Source of the DNA: Marinobacter sp. F3R11
GTDB taxonomy: Bacteria > Pseudomonadota > Gammaproteobacteria > Pseudomonadales > Oleiphilaceae
NCBI RefSeq assembly: GCF_003318275.1
Contig: NZ_QOCH01000015.1
Location: 345,608 to 409,607 of the forward strand
Length of the DNA: 64,000 nt
Direction: 5' to 3'
Part shown: positions 1-8,204 of the stretch, piece by piece
How the letters are laid out: each line of letters begins with the position of its first letter
How positions within the stretch are numbered: the first letter of the stretch is position 1
Translations under genes and position numbers: made by a program
The notes under the pieces: generated by a model
Database searches by the model: none
The model's input: the letters and a program-made list of their open reading frames with translations, nothing else
Told to the model about the DNA's origin: nothing

Positions 1-139
1 TGTTGATCACCCCCATCTGGCCAAAGATGATCGCCAGACCCAGGGCCATCAGTACGAATACTGAAAACAGGGAGAGCCCGGCAAACCCCTGCATGGCAAA
101 TATCGACATCAATTCACTGCTGGTGTAGCCATCGAACAT
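1..139 (-). CDS. urtB: Urea ABC transporter permease UrtB, N-terminal part
   Basis: Only the first 46 codons lie in the window; the gene runs off the left edge. The start is the ATG read leftward from 139. The peptide begins MFDGYTSSELMSIFAMQGF and continues into a hydrophobic segment with a GLAIIFGQMGVIN stretch, the usual first membrane helix of LivH/UrtB-type branched-chain amino acid/urea permeases. It sits directly downstream of urtA on the same strand, the order expected in urtABCDE operons. UrtB would form the membrane channel for urea with UrtC. The assignment rests on this short N-terminus plus context. Confidence 0.85.
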   Translation of the reverse strand, partial: MFDGYTSSELMSIFAMQGFAGLSLFSVFVLMALGLAIIFGQMGVIN

Positions 140-192
140 GACTCTTACTCCCCGTTCAAACCAATATACTTAACGTTCTGGAGGCAATAGAC

Positions 193-214
193 GCCGGCGC
201 CCAGAGGCGCCGGC
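193..214 (-). other. Intercistronic hairpin between urtA and urtB
   Basis: A perfect 9-bp inverted repeat (GCCGGCGCC / GGCGCCGGC) with a 4-base loop lies 10 bases after the urtA stop and 54 bases before the urtB start. No T-run follows on the minus strand, so it is not a classical terminator. Such hairpins after substrate-binding protein genes usually stabilise the upstream message or partly reduce downstream expression; that role here is inference. Confidence 0.6.
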
Positions 215-223
215 TGTCCAGAC

Positions 224-1492
224 TTACTGGTAACCTTCCGGGAATGGATCTGGCTCCATCAGCTCTTCTGTCTCGTAAACCACTTTGTACTGGCCATCAA
301 GCTGAGCCTGGCCGATGCGGGTCTTGGACCAGAGGTGATGGTTCTCGTGGATACGCACGTAGCCTTCAGGCGCCTTGTCGAACTCAATACCAGCGAACTC
401 TTCGCGGATCTTGTCAATATCGAAGGAACCTGCCTTTTCAACCGCGGCTTTCCAAAGCCATGGGCCGAGGTAGGCCGCCTGGGTTACGTCGCCGATAACC
501 ATGTCATCGCCGTAGGCTTTCTTGAACGCCGCAACAAACTCTTTGTTGTTGGGGTTATCAAGGCTCTGGAAGTACTTCATGGACGCGTAGATACCTTCCA
601 CGTTCTCACCACCTATACCGCGGATTTCGTCCTCGGTTACGGAGATGGTCAGCAGCAGAGGTTTCTCGTCGGTGAAATCCACACCGGCGGCTTTCATCTG
701 CTTGTAGAAAGCTACGTTGGAGCCGCCCACAACTGATGCGAAGATTACGTCCGGCTTACGGAGCTTGATTTTGTTGATAACCGAGTTGAACTGGGTGTGA
801 CCTAGTGGGTAGTACTCTTCACCCACCACTTTCAGGCCCAGTTTGTCGATGTGCTTGCGGGCAATCTTGTTGGAGGTACGTGGCCAGATGTAATCCGAAC
901 CCAGAAGATAGAATGTCTTGGCACCTTTGTTTTCAACTGCCCAGTCGATACTTGCGAGAATCTGCTGGGTGGCTTCCTGACCGGTGTAGACAACGTTGGG
1001 GGACTGTTCCAGACCCTCATAGAAGGTGGGGTAATACAACATACCATTGAACTGCTCGATCACCGGCAGGATGGCTTTACGGGACGCAGAAGTCCAGGCG
1101 CCGAAAATAGCAGCAACATTGTCCTGGCGTAGCAACTTACGGGTTTTTTCAGCAAAAGTTGGCCAGTCACTGGCGCCATCTTCCTGAACAAATTCGATCT
1201 GGCGACCCAGAACGCCGCCGGAAGCGTTAATCTGGTCGATAGCCAGCTTTTCGGCCTGCACTGAGCCGATTTCACTGATGGCCATGGTTCCGGTGATTGA
1301 GTGCAGAATGCCTACCGTGACGGTGTCGTCAGTGACGGCCAGCCCGGTAGTGTTTACCTCAGCCGTGCTTGGTGTAGCCGCGTGCGTCGATGCCGCAAAC
1401 ACGACAGATGCCGCCAGAGTCATCAGACTCTTTCGAAAGCCCAGTCCCTTTCCCGCCGGTCGCCCGATGGCTGTTTTATCTGTGTTATCCAT
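224..1492 (-). CDS. urtA: Urea ABC transporter substrate-binding protein UrtA
   Basis: 422 aa periplasmic binding protein of the type-1 (Leu/Ile/Val-binding) fold that captures urea for the UrtBCDE importer. The ATG at 1492 is chosen because a GAGGAA ribosome site lies just upstream; the frame is open further but without a site. An N-terminal basic stretch then a hydrophobic segment ending in an STHAA-type cleavage site marks the signal peptide. Family-typical segments are visible: VTVGILHSITGTMAISE near the mature N-terminus, FGAWTSASRKAILPV, and MLYYPTFYEG. It is the first gene of the operon, with partial urtB downstream and a divergent sensor kinase upstream. A possible sigma-54 promoter at 1542-1556 would fit nitrogen control. 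Confidence 0.93.
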   Translation of the reverse strand: MDNTDKTAIGRPAGKGLGFRKSLMTLAASVVFAASTHAATPSTAEVNTTGLAVTDDTVTVGILHSITGTMAISEIGSVQAEKLAIDQINASGGVLGRQIEFVQEDGASDWPTFAEKTRKLLRQDNVAAIFGAWTSASRKAILPVIEQFNGMLYYPTFYEGLEQSPNVVYTGQEATQQILASIDWAVENKGAKTFYLLGSDYIWPRTSNKIARKHIDKLGLKVVGEEYYPLGHTQFNSVINKIKLRKPDVIFASVVGGSNVAFYKQMKAAGVDFTDEKPLLLTISVTEDEIRGIGGENVEGIYASMKYFQSLDNPNNKEFVAAFKKAYGDDMVIGDVTQAAYLGPWLWKAAVEKAGSFDIDKIREEFAGIEFDKAPEGYVRIHENHHLWSKTRIGQAQLDGQYKVVYETEELMEPDPFPEGYQ

Positions 1493-1541
1493 AGTGATTC
1501 CTCGCAGTATTTGAAACCCAGTGCCGCTCGTCCTAACGAAA

Positions 1542-1556
1542 GCAAAGCGCCCACCC
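1542..1556 (-). promoter_or_regulatory. Candidate sigma-54 promoter for urtA
   Basis: Read on the minus strand the bases are GGGTGGGCGCTTTGC. This keeps the invariant GG-N10-GC spacing of -24/-12 promoters and the TTGC of the -12 element; the usual TGGCAC -24 element is only partly matched. Transcription would start about 38 bases before the urtA ATG. Urea uptake genes are commonly under NtrC/sigma-54, but I found no NtrC site nearby, so this is tentative. Confidence 0.35.
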
Positions 1557-1613
1557 AAACAGTCTGCTCAGTCCACTCCCCAGTGCCCATTAGGCAATCG
1601 CCCCAGCGAACTA

Positions 1614-1625
1614 CGTCATTTGACG
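1614..1625. promoter_or_regulatory. Palindrome in urtA / sensor-kinase divergent region
   Basis: CGTCATTTGACG forms a 5-bp inverted repeat (CGTCA/TGACG) with a 2-base centre, about midway in the 301-base divergent gap 1493-1793. It is of a size expected for a LuxR/NarL-family dimer and could be a target of the neighbouring response regulator. The rest of the gap shows no recognisable gene or RNA. Confidence 0.3.
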
Positions 1626-1793
1626 CATTCCTGATCAGAAACGATCTCGGTAGAAACACACGGGGCTACTTTTTTATTTGTTTTTTGATGGCATTTGACA
1701 GTGGCATGAATCTTGTTGCGGGTTTCAGGTCAGGTGCCAAAACTTCTATTCCGGCCCACAACGGTGCAGGCAAGTACGAAAGGCACAGTTACA

Positions 1794-4700
1794 ATGACAA
1801 CACGACAGACTATTTTCCGGGTTCGGCGTAACTACAATCAGTGGGTCGCAAACCAGACGCTGGAAGACTATGCCTTGCGCTTTACCGCCAAGAGCGCCCG
1901 GCGCTGGTCAGCTGTCAGGGTCAGTAATACCGCACTCGGTGCCATATCATTCCTGGCTATGGAAGCCATTGGTGGCTCCATAACACTGCACTACGGTTTT
2001 GATAATGCGATCGTGGCCATTATCGTCGCCTGCCTGATTATTTTCCTGACCGCCATACCCATCAGCTACTACGCAGCCAGGTACGGGGTGGATATAGATC
2101 TGCTCACTCGTGGTGCAGGGTTTGGTTATATCGGCTCCACCATCACATCACTGATCTACGCGTCATTCACATTTCTGTTTTTCGCCATAGAGGCAGCGAT
2201 TATGGCCATGGCCATAAAAATGCTGTTCGATATCCCTCTCACCATCGGTTACCTGATCTCTGCGGTAGTGATCATCCCGCTGGTCACCCACGGCATCACA
2301 ACCATCAGCCGGTTTCAGCTCTGGACTCAGCCTTTGTGGGTTGTACTGCAACTCGCTCCTTTTGTTTTTATCATCTGGTCCGACGCATCCTCCATCAATG
2401 ACTGGACACAGTTCCAGGGGCTCCCATCCTCAGGCGAGCCGGGGCTCAACGTGGTGATGTTCGGTGCGGCTTCCGCCGTGGTGCTGTCACTGATTGCTCA
2501 GATCGGCGAACAGGTAGACTTTTTGAGATTCATTCCTGAGCCGGCAAACGCCAAAGAAAAACGGCGCTGGTGGATAGCCGTTATGGCCGGAGGGCCCGGC
2601 TGGATCGTGATCGGCATGCTGAAAATTCTCGGAGGTTCCTTTCTCGCGGTTCTGGCAATCAACCACGGGGTATCGGCTACTGACGCTGCCGACCCCAGTG
2701 CCATGTATGTGGTGGCCTTCAACTACATTACCCACTCTCCGGAGCTGTCCATCGTGGTTGCCGGGACGTTTGTCATCCTGTGCCAGCTCAAGATCAACGT
2801 GACCAATGCCTATGCCGGTTCCATTGCCTGGTCCAACTTCTTTTCCCGACTGACCCACAGCCACCCGGGCCGGGTGGTCTGGCTATTCTTCAATGTCGCT
2901 ATCGCACTGCTGGTCATGGAGCTGGGGGTATATCAGGCACTGGAAGAAACCCTGGGCTTTTTTGGCATTATAGCCATTGCCTGGGTCGGAGCCCTGGTGG
3001 CTGATCTGGTGATCAACAAACCCCTGGGCCTGAGTCCTGCCTATATCGAGTTCAAACGGGCACACCTGTATGACATCAACCCTGTTGGCGTTGGCGCCAT
3101 GATTTCAGCCTCTGTCATCGGCATTCTGTGCCATACAGGGGTAATGGGAGTCATCCCTCAGGCGCTCTCCCATTTCATCGCGCTGATAGTAGCCTTGATA
3201 ACGGCTCCACTTATCGCGTGGTATACCGGTGGTCGTTTTTATACCGCACGAAAGTTCACTCCTATTGCTACAGATCACCAGCTGGTTCTTTGTACTATTT
3301 GCGAGAACAGTTTCGAGTCGGAAGATATGACGGACTGCCCGGCCTATGAAGGCACCATCTGTTCACTATGCTGCTCTCTCGACGCCCGCTGCGGTGATGT
3401 CTGCAAACCTGGTGCAGGTTTCCGGGATCAGGTCCAGCAATTCCTGGCCCTGCTGATGCCCAAGCTGCTGCTGGACACCATGCACTCCCGTCTCGGATCA
3501 TTTTTGTCCTTGCTGCTTCTGGTCAACGGACTGTCTGCAGCACTTCTTTCTCTGATTTACGCCAAGACACCAGTCAGTTCATTGGCCGAAGCCGAACTGC
3601 TGGCAGTGACTTTGTGGAAAGTCTTTTTCATTCTGATAATTGTTACCGGAGTCTTCTGCTGGCTCTTTGTTCTCGCCCAGGCAAGCCGGCTGGTGGCGGA
3701 AGAGGAATCCCAGCGCCAGACCCGGCGCCTGACCGAAGAAATTAAGGCCCATGAACGAACGGACAAAGCCCTGCAAGAGGCAAAGGAAAACGCAGAAGCT
3801 GCCAATGGTGCAAAAAGCCGTTATCTCACCGGCATCAGCCACGAGCTTCGCTCACCACTGAATGCCATCCTGGGCTATGCACAACTGATGGAAAACGATG
3901 ATTCAGTACCACCCCATCGCCGGGAAGCACTGGGGGTAATCCGGCGCAGCGGCTTGTACCTGGCAGATCTGATCGAAGGTCTGCTCGACATCTCCAAGAT
4001 CGAGGCCGGGAGGCTCGACCTGCGCAGGGACCGGGTGCGCATTGGCATGCTGATGGAGCAGGTTGTCACCATGTTCCGCCTGCAAGCCGAGGAAAAAGGG
4101 CTCGCCTTTAACTATTACTGCCCTAACCCGCTACCAGACGTTGTTACTACCGATGAAAAACGCCTGCGGCAGATTCTGATCAACCTGCTGTCCAACGCTA
4201 TTAAATACACCGACAAGGGCTCCGTCACCCTGACCCTGAAATACCGCAGTCAGGTTGCGGAATTTACCATTGAGGATACCGGTGAAGGCATATCCCCGGA
4301 AAATGCAGAGCGCATTTTCCGGCCTTTCGAGCGTATTCGTACGCCTGGGCAAAGCCGTGTCGGAACAGGACTCGGGCTGACCATCACACGGCTTCTGACG
4401 GAAATCATGGGTGGCGACATCAATCTCGAGAGTGAACCGGGCAAAGGCAGTATTTTCCGGGTCAGCCTGATGCTCTCGACACTCCACACCGCCTCCCCGA
4501 ATTCTGTTTCAGCACCTGCCCGGCGTATCTATGGTTATCAGGGCAGACGACAAAAAGTGCTGCTGGCAGATGACGATGACTCCCACCGCCAGGTCATCAG
4601 AGCCCTCTTGTCGCCCCTGGGTTTCGAAGTCTTAGGTACCGGCAATTCACTGGAAGTTAAGGGGCTGATCGAGCGTGAGCGGCCCGATCTTGTACTGTTG

Positions 4701-5174
4701 GATGTGTCCATGCCGGGCTATACCGGCTGGGAGATCCTTCAGCAGTTACGGGACGACAATCATCAGATGCCGGTAATCATGGTTTCTGCCGATGCTAACG
4801 AAGGCCACCACTCCGCAGAGTCTCCATGCCTTCACAATGGCTACATTATCAAGCCAGTCAGGCTGACCCTGCTATTGGACACCATGGCCAGGACTCTCGG
4901 ACTGGAATGGCGCTTTGAAAAAAACCCGGAGCCTGTCGCGGTTGTGCCGCCACCGCCGACTGGCGACATTCCTCTGCCCGCTGAGGAAAGCTGCCATACC
5001 CTCGCCAACCTGGCCCGGATCGGGCATCGCAAGGGCCTGCAGGAGGCCCTGTACGAACTCCGGTGCAATGGTGAGGCAGACGTCCGGTTTACCGATGAAA
5101 TTGAACGACTTGCCAATGATTTTCAGTTTGAACAAATACTTGAGTTAATTGAGGTCGCGGATAATGAAGCTTGA
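1794..5174 (+). CDS. NCS1 permease-like transporter fused to hybrid histidine kinase
   Basis: 1126 aa membrane sensor. Residues about 35-480 form a multi-helix module resembling nucleobase:cation symporter-1 (cytosine/allantoin permease) proteins. Next comes a cysteine cluster at residues 500-537 (CTIC, then CSLCC and further Cys) that looks able to bind metal. Two more membrane helices (about 563-625), a coiled linker, a HisKA domain with HELRSP and phospho-acceptor His683, an ATPase domain with the GTGLGL G2 box, and a receiver domain with Asp970 follow. ATG 1794 is preferred over an upstream TTG at 1713. The end overlaps the next gene by 11 bases. Known architectural parallels are CbrA and CrbS, which use an SSS symporter module instead. 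The ligand is unknown; the urt neighbours suggest a nitrogen compound. Confidence 0.85.
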   Translation: MTTRQTIFRVRRNYNQWVANQTLEDYALRFTAKSARRWSAVRVSNTALGAISFLAMEAIGGSITLHYGFDNAIVAIIVACLIIFLTAIPISYYAARYGVDIDLLTRGAGFGYIGSTITSLIYASFTFLFFAIEAAIMAMAIKMLFDIPLTIGYLISAVVIIPLVTHGITTISRFQLWTQPLWVVLQLAPFVFIIWSDASSINDWTQFQGLPSSGEPGLNVVMFGAASAVVLSLIAQIGEQVDFLRFIPEPANAKEKRRWWIAVMAGGPGWIVIGMLKILGGSFLAVLAINHGVSATDAADPSAMYVVAFNYITHSPELSIVVAGTFVILCQLKINVTNAYAGSIAWSNFFSRLTHSHPGRVVWLFFNVAIALLVMELGVYQALEETLGFFGIIAIAWVGALVADLVINKPLGLSPAYIEFKRAHLYDINPVGVGAMISASVIGILCHTGVMGVIPQALSHFIALIVALITAPLIAWYTGGRFYTARKFTPIATDHQLVLCTICENSFESEDMTDCPAYEGTICSLCCSLDARCGDVCKPGAGFRDQVQQFLALLMPKLLLDTMHSRLGSFLSLLLLVNGLSAALLSLIYAKTPVSSLAEAELLAVTLWKVFFILIIVTGVFCWLFVLAQASRLVAEEESQRQTRRLTEEIKAHERTDKALQEAKENAEAANGAKSRYLTGISHELRSPLNAILGYAQLMENDDSVPPHRREALGVIRRSGLYLADLIEGLLDISKIEAGRLDLRRDRVRIGMLMEQVVTMFRLQAEEKGLAFNYYCPNPLPDVVTTDEKRLRQILINLLSNAIKYTDKGSVTLTLKYRSQVAEFTIEDTGEGISPENAERIFRPFERIRTPGQSRVGTGLGLTITRLLTEIMGGDINLESEPGKGSIFRVSLMLSTLHTASPNSVSAPARRIYGYQGRRQKVLLADDDDSHRQVIRALLSPLGFEVLGTGNSLEVKGLIERERPDLVLLDVSMPGYTGWEILQQLRDDNHQMPVIMVSADANEGHHSAESPCLHNGYIIKPVRLTLLLDTMARTLGLEWRFEKNPEPVAVVPPPPTGDIPLPAEESCHTLANLARIGHRKGLQEALYELRCNGEADVRFTDEIERLANDFQFEQILELIEVADNEA

Positions 5175-6069
5175 TGATGACCGTAAAACGGTCGTGATGG
5201 TGGTGGACGACGCAATAGATTCCATTCGAATGATCAGAGATGCCCTGGAAGAGGCCAGCATGACCGTACTGATCGCACTTGAGGGGAATCAGGCACTCAC
5301 AATCAGCCAGAACATCACGCCCGACGTGGTGCTCATGGATGCACTCATGCCTCATATGGATGGCTTTGAAACCTGCCGGCGTCTGAAGGAAAATCCGGCC
5401 TTCGCCGACATTCCCATTATCTTCATGACAGGTCTGAGTGATACCGAACATGTGGTGATGGGCCTGAAAGCAGGTGGCGTCGATTATGTAACAAAACCCA
5501 TCAATACAGCTGAGCTTCTGGCCCGAATGGACGTACACCTGGCTAACGCCAGAATGTCACGGAGTGCCCGTAACGCCCTGGACAGTACAGGTCAGAATCT
5601 GTTTGCCATTGATCATGATGGCAACCTGCTCTGGAGTACACCGCAAGTCTGTGAACGTCTTCCGGACACCTCACATCCGGACTTTCAGACAATTCGCACC
5701 GGGCTTGCAGAATGGATCAGCCGCAATCCGGAGCCCGGGCACGTGATGCCCTTACAGGCACTGAACATCCAGCACTCGGTAGAATACCTGACGCTGGTGG
5801 ATGGCCGGGAGTACCTGTTACGGCTGAAAACACCACAAAGCCAGTCCAGTGCGACTGCAGCTCTGAGAGAAAGGTTCCAGCTGACCCTGCGGGAATCGGA
5901 CGTGCTTTTGTGGATAGCCAATGGCAAAACCAACCGGGAAATTGCACAGATACTGGACATGAGCCCTCGCACAGTGAACAAGCATCTGGAGCAGGTATTC
6001 CGGAAGCTGGGCGTCGAAAACCGCACATCTGCTGCAGCCAGCGCCATACGTTTGCTGGCAGCACAATAA
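5164..6069 (+). CDS. Response regulator, REC plus LuxR-type HTH
   Basis: 301 aa. N-terminal receiver domain (about 8-125) with the acidic VVDDA patch, phospho-acceptor Asp59 in VVLMDALMPHMDGFE, and the conserved Lys in VTKPI. A middle region of about 110 aa has no family I recognise. The C-terminus (about 236-300) is a LuxR/NarL helix-turn-helix with TLRESDVLLWIANGKTNREIA and MSPRTVNKHLEQVFRKLGV. ATG 5164 overlaps the kinase stop by 11 bases, so translation is probably coupled and the pair is cognate. Likely a cytoplasmic transcription factor; targets may include the divergent urt operon (inference). Confidence 0.9.
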   Translation: MKLDDDRKTVVMVVDDAIDSIRMIRDALEEASMTVLIALEGNQALTISQNITPDVVLMDALMPHMDGFETCRRLKENPAFADIPIIFMTGLSDTEHVVMGLKAGGVDYVTKPINTAELLARMDVHLANARMSRSARNALDSTGQNLFAIDHDGNLLWSTPQVCERLPDTSHPDFQTIRTGLAEWISRNPEPGHVMPLQALNIQHSVEYLTLVDGREYLLRLKTPQSQSSATAALRERFQLTLRESDVLLWIANGKTNREIAQILDMSPRTVNKHLEQVFRKLGVENRTSAAASAIRLLAAQ

Positions 6070-6187
6070 AAGCAACAGGACACGGCGTGCTGTAAAAACC
6101 TTGATAACCAGCCGGTGCAAAGACTACAACCCACTCCATTCGCGCTAGACTGACCAGAATGAACAATCGATACGCGGTGGTGATCAT

Positions 6188-7306
6188 TTGAAAAAGCTAC
6201 TCCTGATTTCCGGCATAGCCCTGCTGATGGCGGCTGTTTTCAGCACCATTGCTGAACCGGTCCCTATTGAGGAGAAGCTGATTAACATTCAGGCCCGGGA
6301 CCTGCTTGTAAACTTCCCGGAGATCGAGGAGGAATCCGTTGAGATTCAGGCCATACTCCTGGATATGTCGGACGACCCGCTTCTGCTTCTGAAAGCCCGG
6401 GCTGCGTTCATGCGCTACCCGGACATGGCCCGGAATCTGTTTCCGCTTTACGCTGAGGAACCTGAATTCCGGGAAATTCTGAAACGGTATGGCGAGGAAA
6501 TTCTGCCCCCCATCCAGCATTTTGTAACCCACCCAATCAGTACAATTGAGTGGATGAACAGGATCGCCGGTTCCTATCAGGCTTTCAGGCAACGCTTTAT
6601 CGACACCCCCGAAACAGGCAACCCGCAAACAGCCCCGGTCAAGGATCTCTCGCCAGAAGAACGAGGCTGGTACGCTGTCAATTTCATTCAATCAGAGGGC
6701 CACGACTTCCTGGGCCAGTTTGTTGTAGACAGCCAGGGCGCGACTCAGTGGATCAGTACGGAGCGGGTACTAGAGGGCGTAAATCAGTTTTTCGCCAGCG
6801 GCATACGTGACCTGGAACGGAACTACCGGCTGGACAATGAGATTGCCGCCAGTGACCTTGGCTGGGCGTCGGTGGACGTACTGGTGTTTGCCAGTGCAGT
6901 GAAAGTACTGCGCATTGGTCGCGCAGCTGCCATCGCCTCCGAAACGGCAAGCCGTGGCACCCGCTCTGCCGCCCTGGCCGCGAGAGTTACCCGCAGCGGG
7001 AAAATGGTCCTGAATAGCGCCCGTTATGCCAGGTTGCCCCTAGTAATCGGAGCGGGCTATCTCGTTGTCTCCCACCCCGGCATTATCAACGACCTGTTTG
7101 CTGGTGTGGCGGACGTACTCGGCTATCCCGTGATGGCCGTTCAGTTTGTGGGCTGGCTGCTCTTGCTTATCCCCGCGCTTTACATAGGCAGCTGGCTTTT
7201 ATGGTTACTGGCGCCACTTTTGGTCGGCCTGCTGCGTACTCTCAGTCATCTTGTAGCGATCATGAGCGGCAGGCGGCATCGTCATTCCGGATACGGTAAG
7301 CTGTAA
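6188..7306 (+). CDS. Unrecognised membrane-anchored protein
   Basis: 372 aa, family not recognised. The start is a TTG at 6188 with a GGTGG site upstream; translation then gives a good export signal (MKKLLLISGIALLMAAVF). The body is acidic and helical up to about residue 200, followed by an Ala/Arg-rich stretch (about 230-280). The last 90 residues carry strongly hydrophobic segments, including WLLLLIPALYIGSWLLWLL, and a basic tail (GRRHRHSGYGKL). This suggests an inner-membrane protein with a periplasmic domain. It lies 118 bases after the response regulator on the same strand and could belong to its transcript, but nothing else links them. Confidence 0.7.
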   Translation: MKKLLLISGIALLMAAVFSTIAEPVPIEEKLINIQARDLLVNFPEIEEESVEIQAILLDMSDDPLLLLKARAAFMRYPDMARNLFPLYAEEPEFREILKRYGEEILPPIQHFVTHPISTIEWMNRIAGSYQAFRQRFIDTPETGNPQTAPVKDLSPEERGWYAVNFIQSEGHDFLGQFVVDSQGATQWISTERVLEGVNQFFASGIRDLERNYRLDNEIAASDLGWASVDVLVFASAVKVLRIGRAAAIASETASRGTRSAALAARVTRSGKMVLNSARYARLPLVIGAGYLVVSHPGIINDLFAGVADVLGYPVMAVQFVGWLLLLIPALYIGSWLLWLLAPLLVGLLRTLSHLVAIMSGRRHRHSGYGKL

Positions 7307-7343
7307 TACAACCCTGAACCCCTGCACACCGGAACCACTGGCA

Positions 7344-8189
7344 ATGGCACCTTCCTACTTTCTTGGCTGCCCGCAATGGCAACATCCTGCGTGGAACAGC
7401 GCACTGCCTCCAGGCAAGAGCCCACTGGATCGCTACAGCCGTTTTTTTAACTGTGTGGAAGGCAACACGACGTTTTATGCCACACCGAGCAAAGAGCAGT
7501 GTCAGCAATGGCGCCTACAGGTACCCGACGACTTCCGTTTTTTGCTCAAGTTTCCCCGCGACATCACTCATGACCGCTTGCTTTCCGGTGTCGATATGGC
7601 TGTGCGGGATTTCCTGGGCGTTATTGCACCTTTGCAGGACGTACTCGGCCCTTTTCTATTGCAGCTCCCTGCTGCATTCGGTCCGGAGCACCTGAACAAT
7701 CTCTGGCGCTTCATTGACGCTCTGCCGGAGCTGCCTGGATGCTCGGTAGAAGTCCGCAACAGCGCTTTTTTCAGCAAGGGCGAAGCCGAGAAAACCCTGA
7801 ATCGTGGACTTCGGGAACGTAATGTCGCACGCATATGTATGGATACCAGGGCTTTGTTTGCAGCAATTCCCGATAACGAAACCACCATTGAAGCCCAACG
7901 AAAGAAACCCCGGGTTCCCGTACACTTGCTTCCCGGTGATGCCACTCCGGTAATCCGCTACATCGGCCACCCGGAGCTGGAAGCAAACCGACGCTATCTC
8001 GCGCCCTGGGTTGAGCGGGTGGGCACCTGGATTGAGCAAGGCCAGCGACCGTATTTTTTTCTGCACATGCCAGACATTAGCGATGCGCTATCTCTCACCG
8101 AGATCTGGACCAGTCTGCTAAGCGAGCGCGTGGACGGCATTGAAGCTCTTCGTTTTAACGAAAAACAGCCCCAGATGGGGCTGTTTTAA
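7344..8189 (+). CDS. DUF72 (YecE) family protein
   Basis: 281 aa. Hallmarks of DUF72 are visible: the opening YFLGCPQWQHPAWN, the central NTTFYATPS segment, KFPRDITHDR, and VEVRNSAFF. The family has a TIM-barrel fold and unknown biochemical function. It lies 37 bases after the preceding gene. The last codons (MGLF and stop) are built into one arm of a terminator hairpin, so gene end and transcription end coincide. Confidence 0.9.
   Translation: MAPSYFLGCPQWQHPAWNSALPPGKSPLDRYSRFFNCVEGNTTFYATPSKEQCQQWRLQVPDDFRFLLKFPRDITHDRLLSGVDMAVRDFLGVIAPLQDVLGPFLLQLPAAFGPEHLNNLWRFIDALPELPGCSVEVRNSAFFSKGEAEKTLNRGLRERNVARICMDTRALFAAIPDNETTIEAQRKKPRVPVHLLPGDATPVIRYIGHPELEANRRYLAPWVERVGTWIEQGQRPYFFLHMPDISDALSLTEIWTSLLSERVDGIEALRFNEKQPQMGLF
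8162..8187. terminator. Bidirectional rho-independent terminator
   Basis: A perfect 11-bp stem AAAACAGCCCC / GGGGCTGTTTT with an AGAT loop. The A-run and T-run ends make it work in both directions, serving the DUF72 gene from the left and the convergent esterase gene from the right. It overlaps the last codons of the DUF72 gene. Confidence 0.9.
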
Positions 8190-8204
8190 GTCTGTTACCA
8201 ACGT

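Noticed and set aside
1695..1700. TTGACA as -35 of the sensor-kinase gene
   Set aside because: No acceptable -10 element at 16-18 bases downstream.
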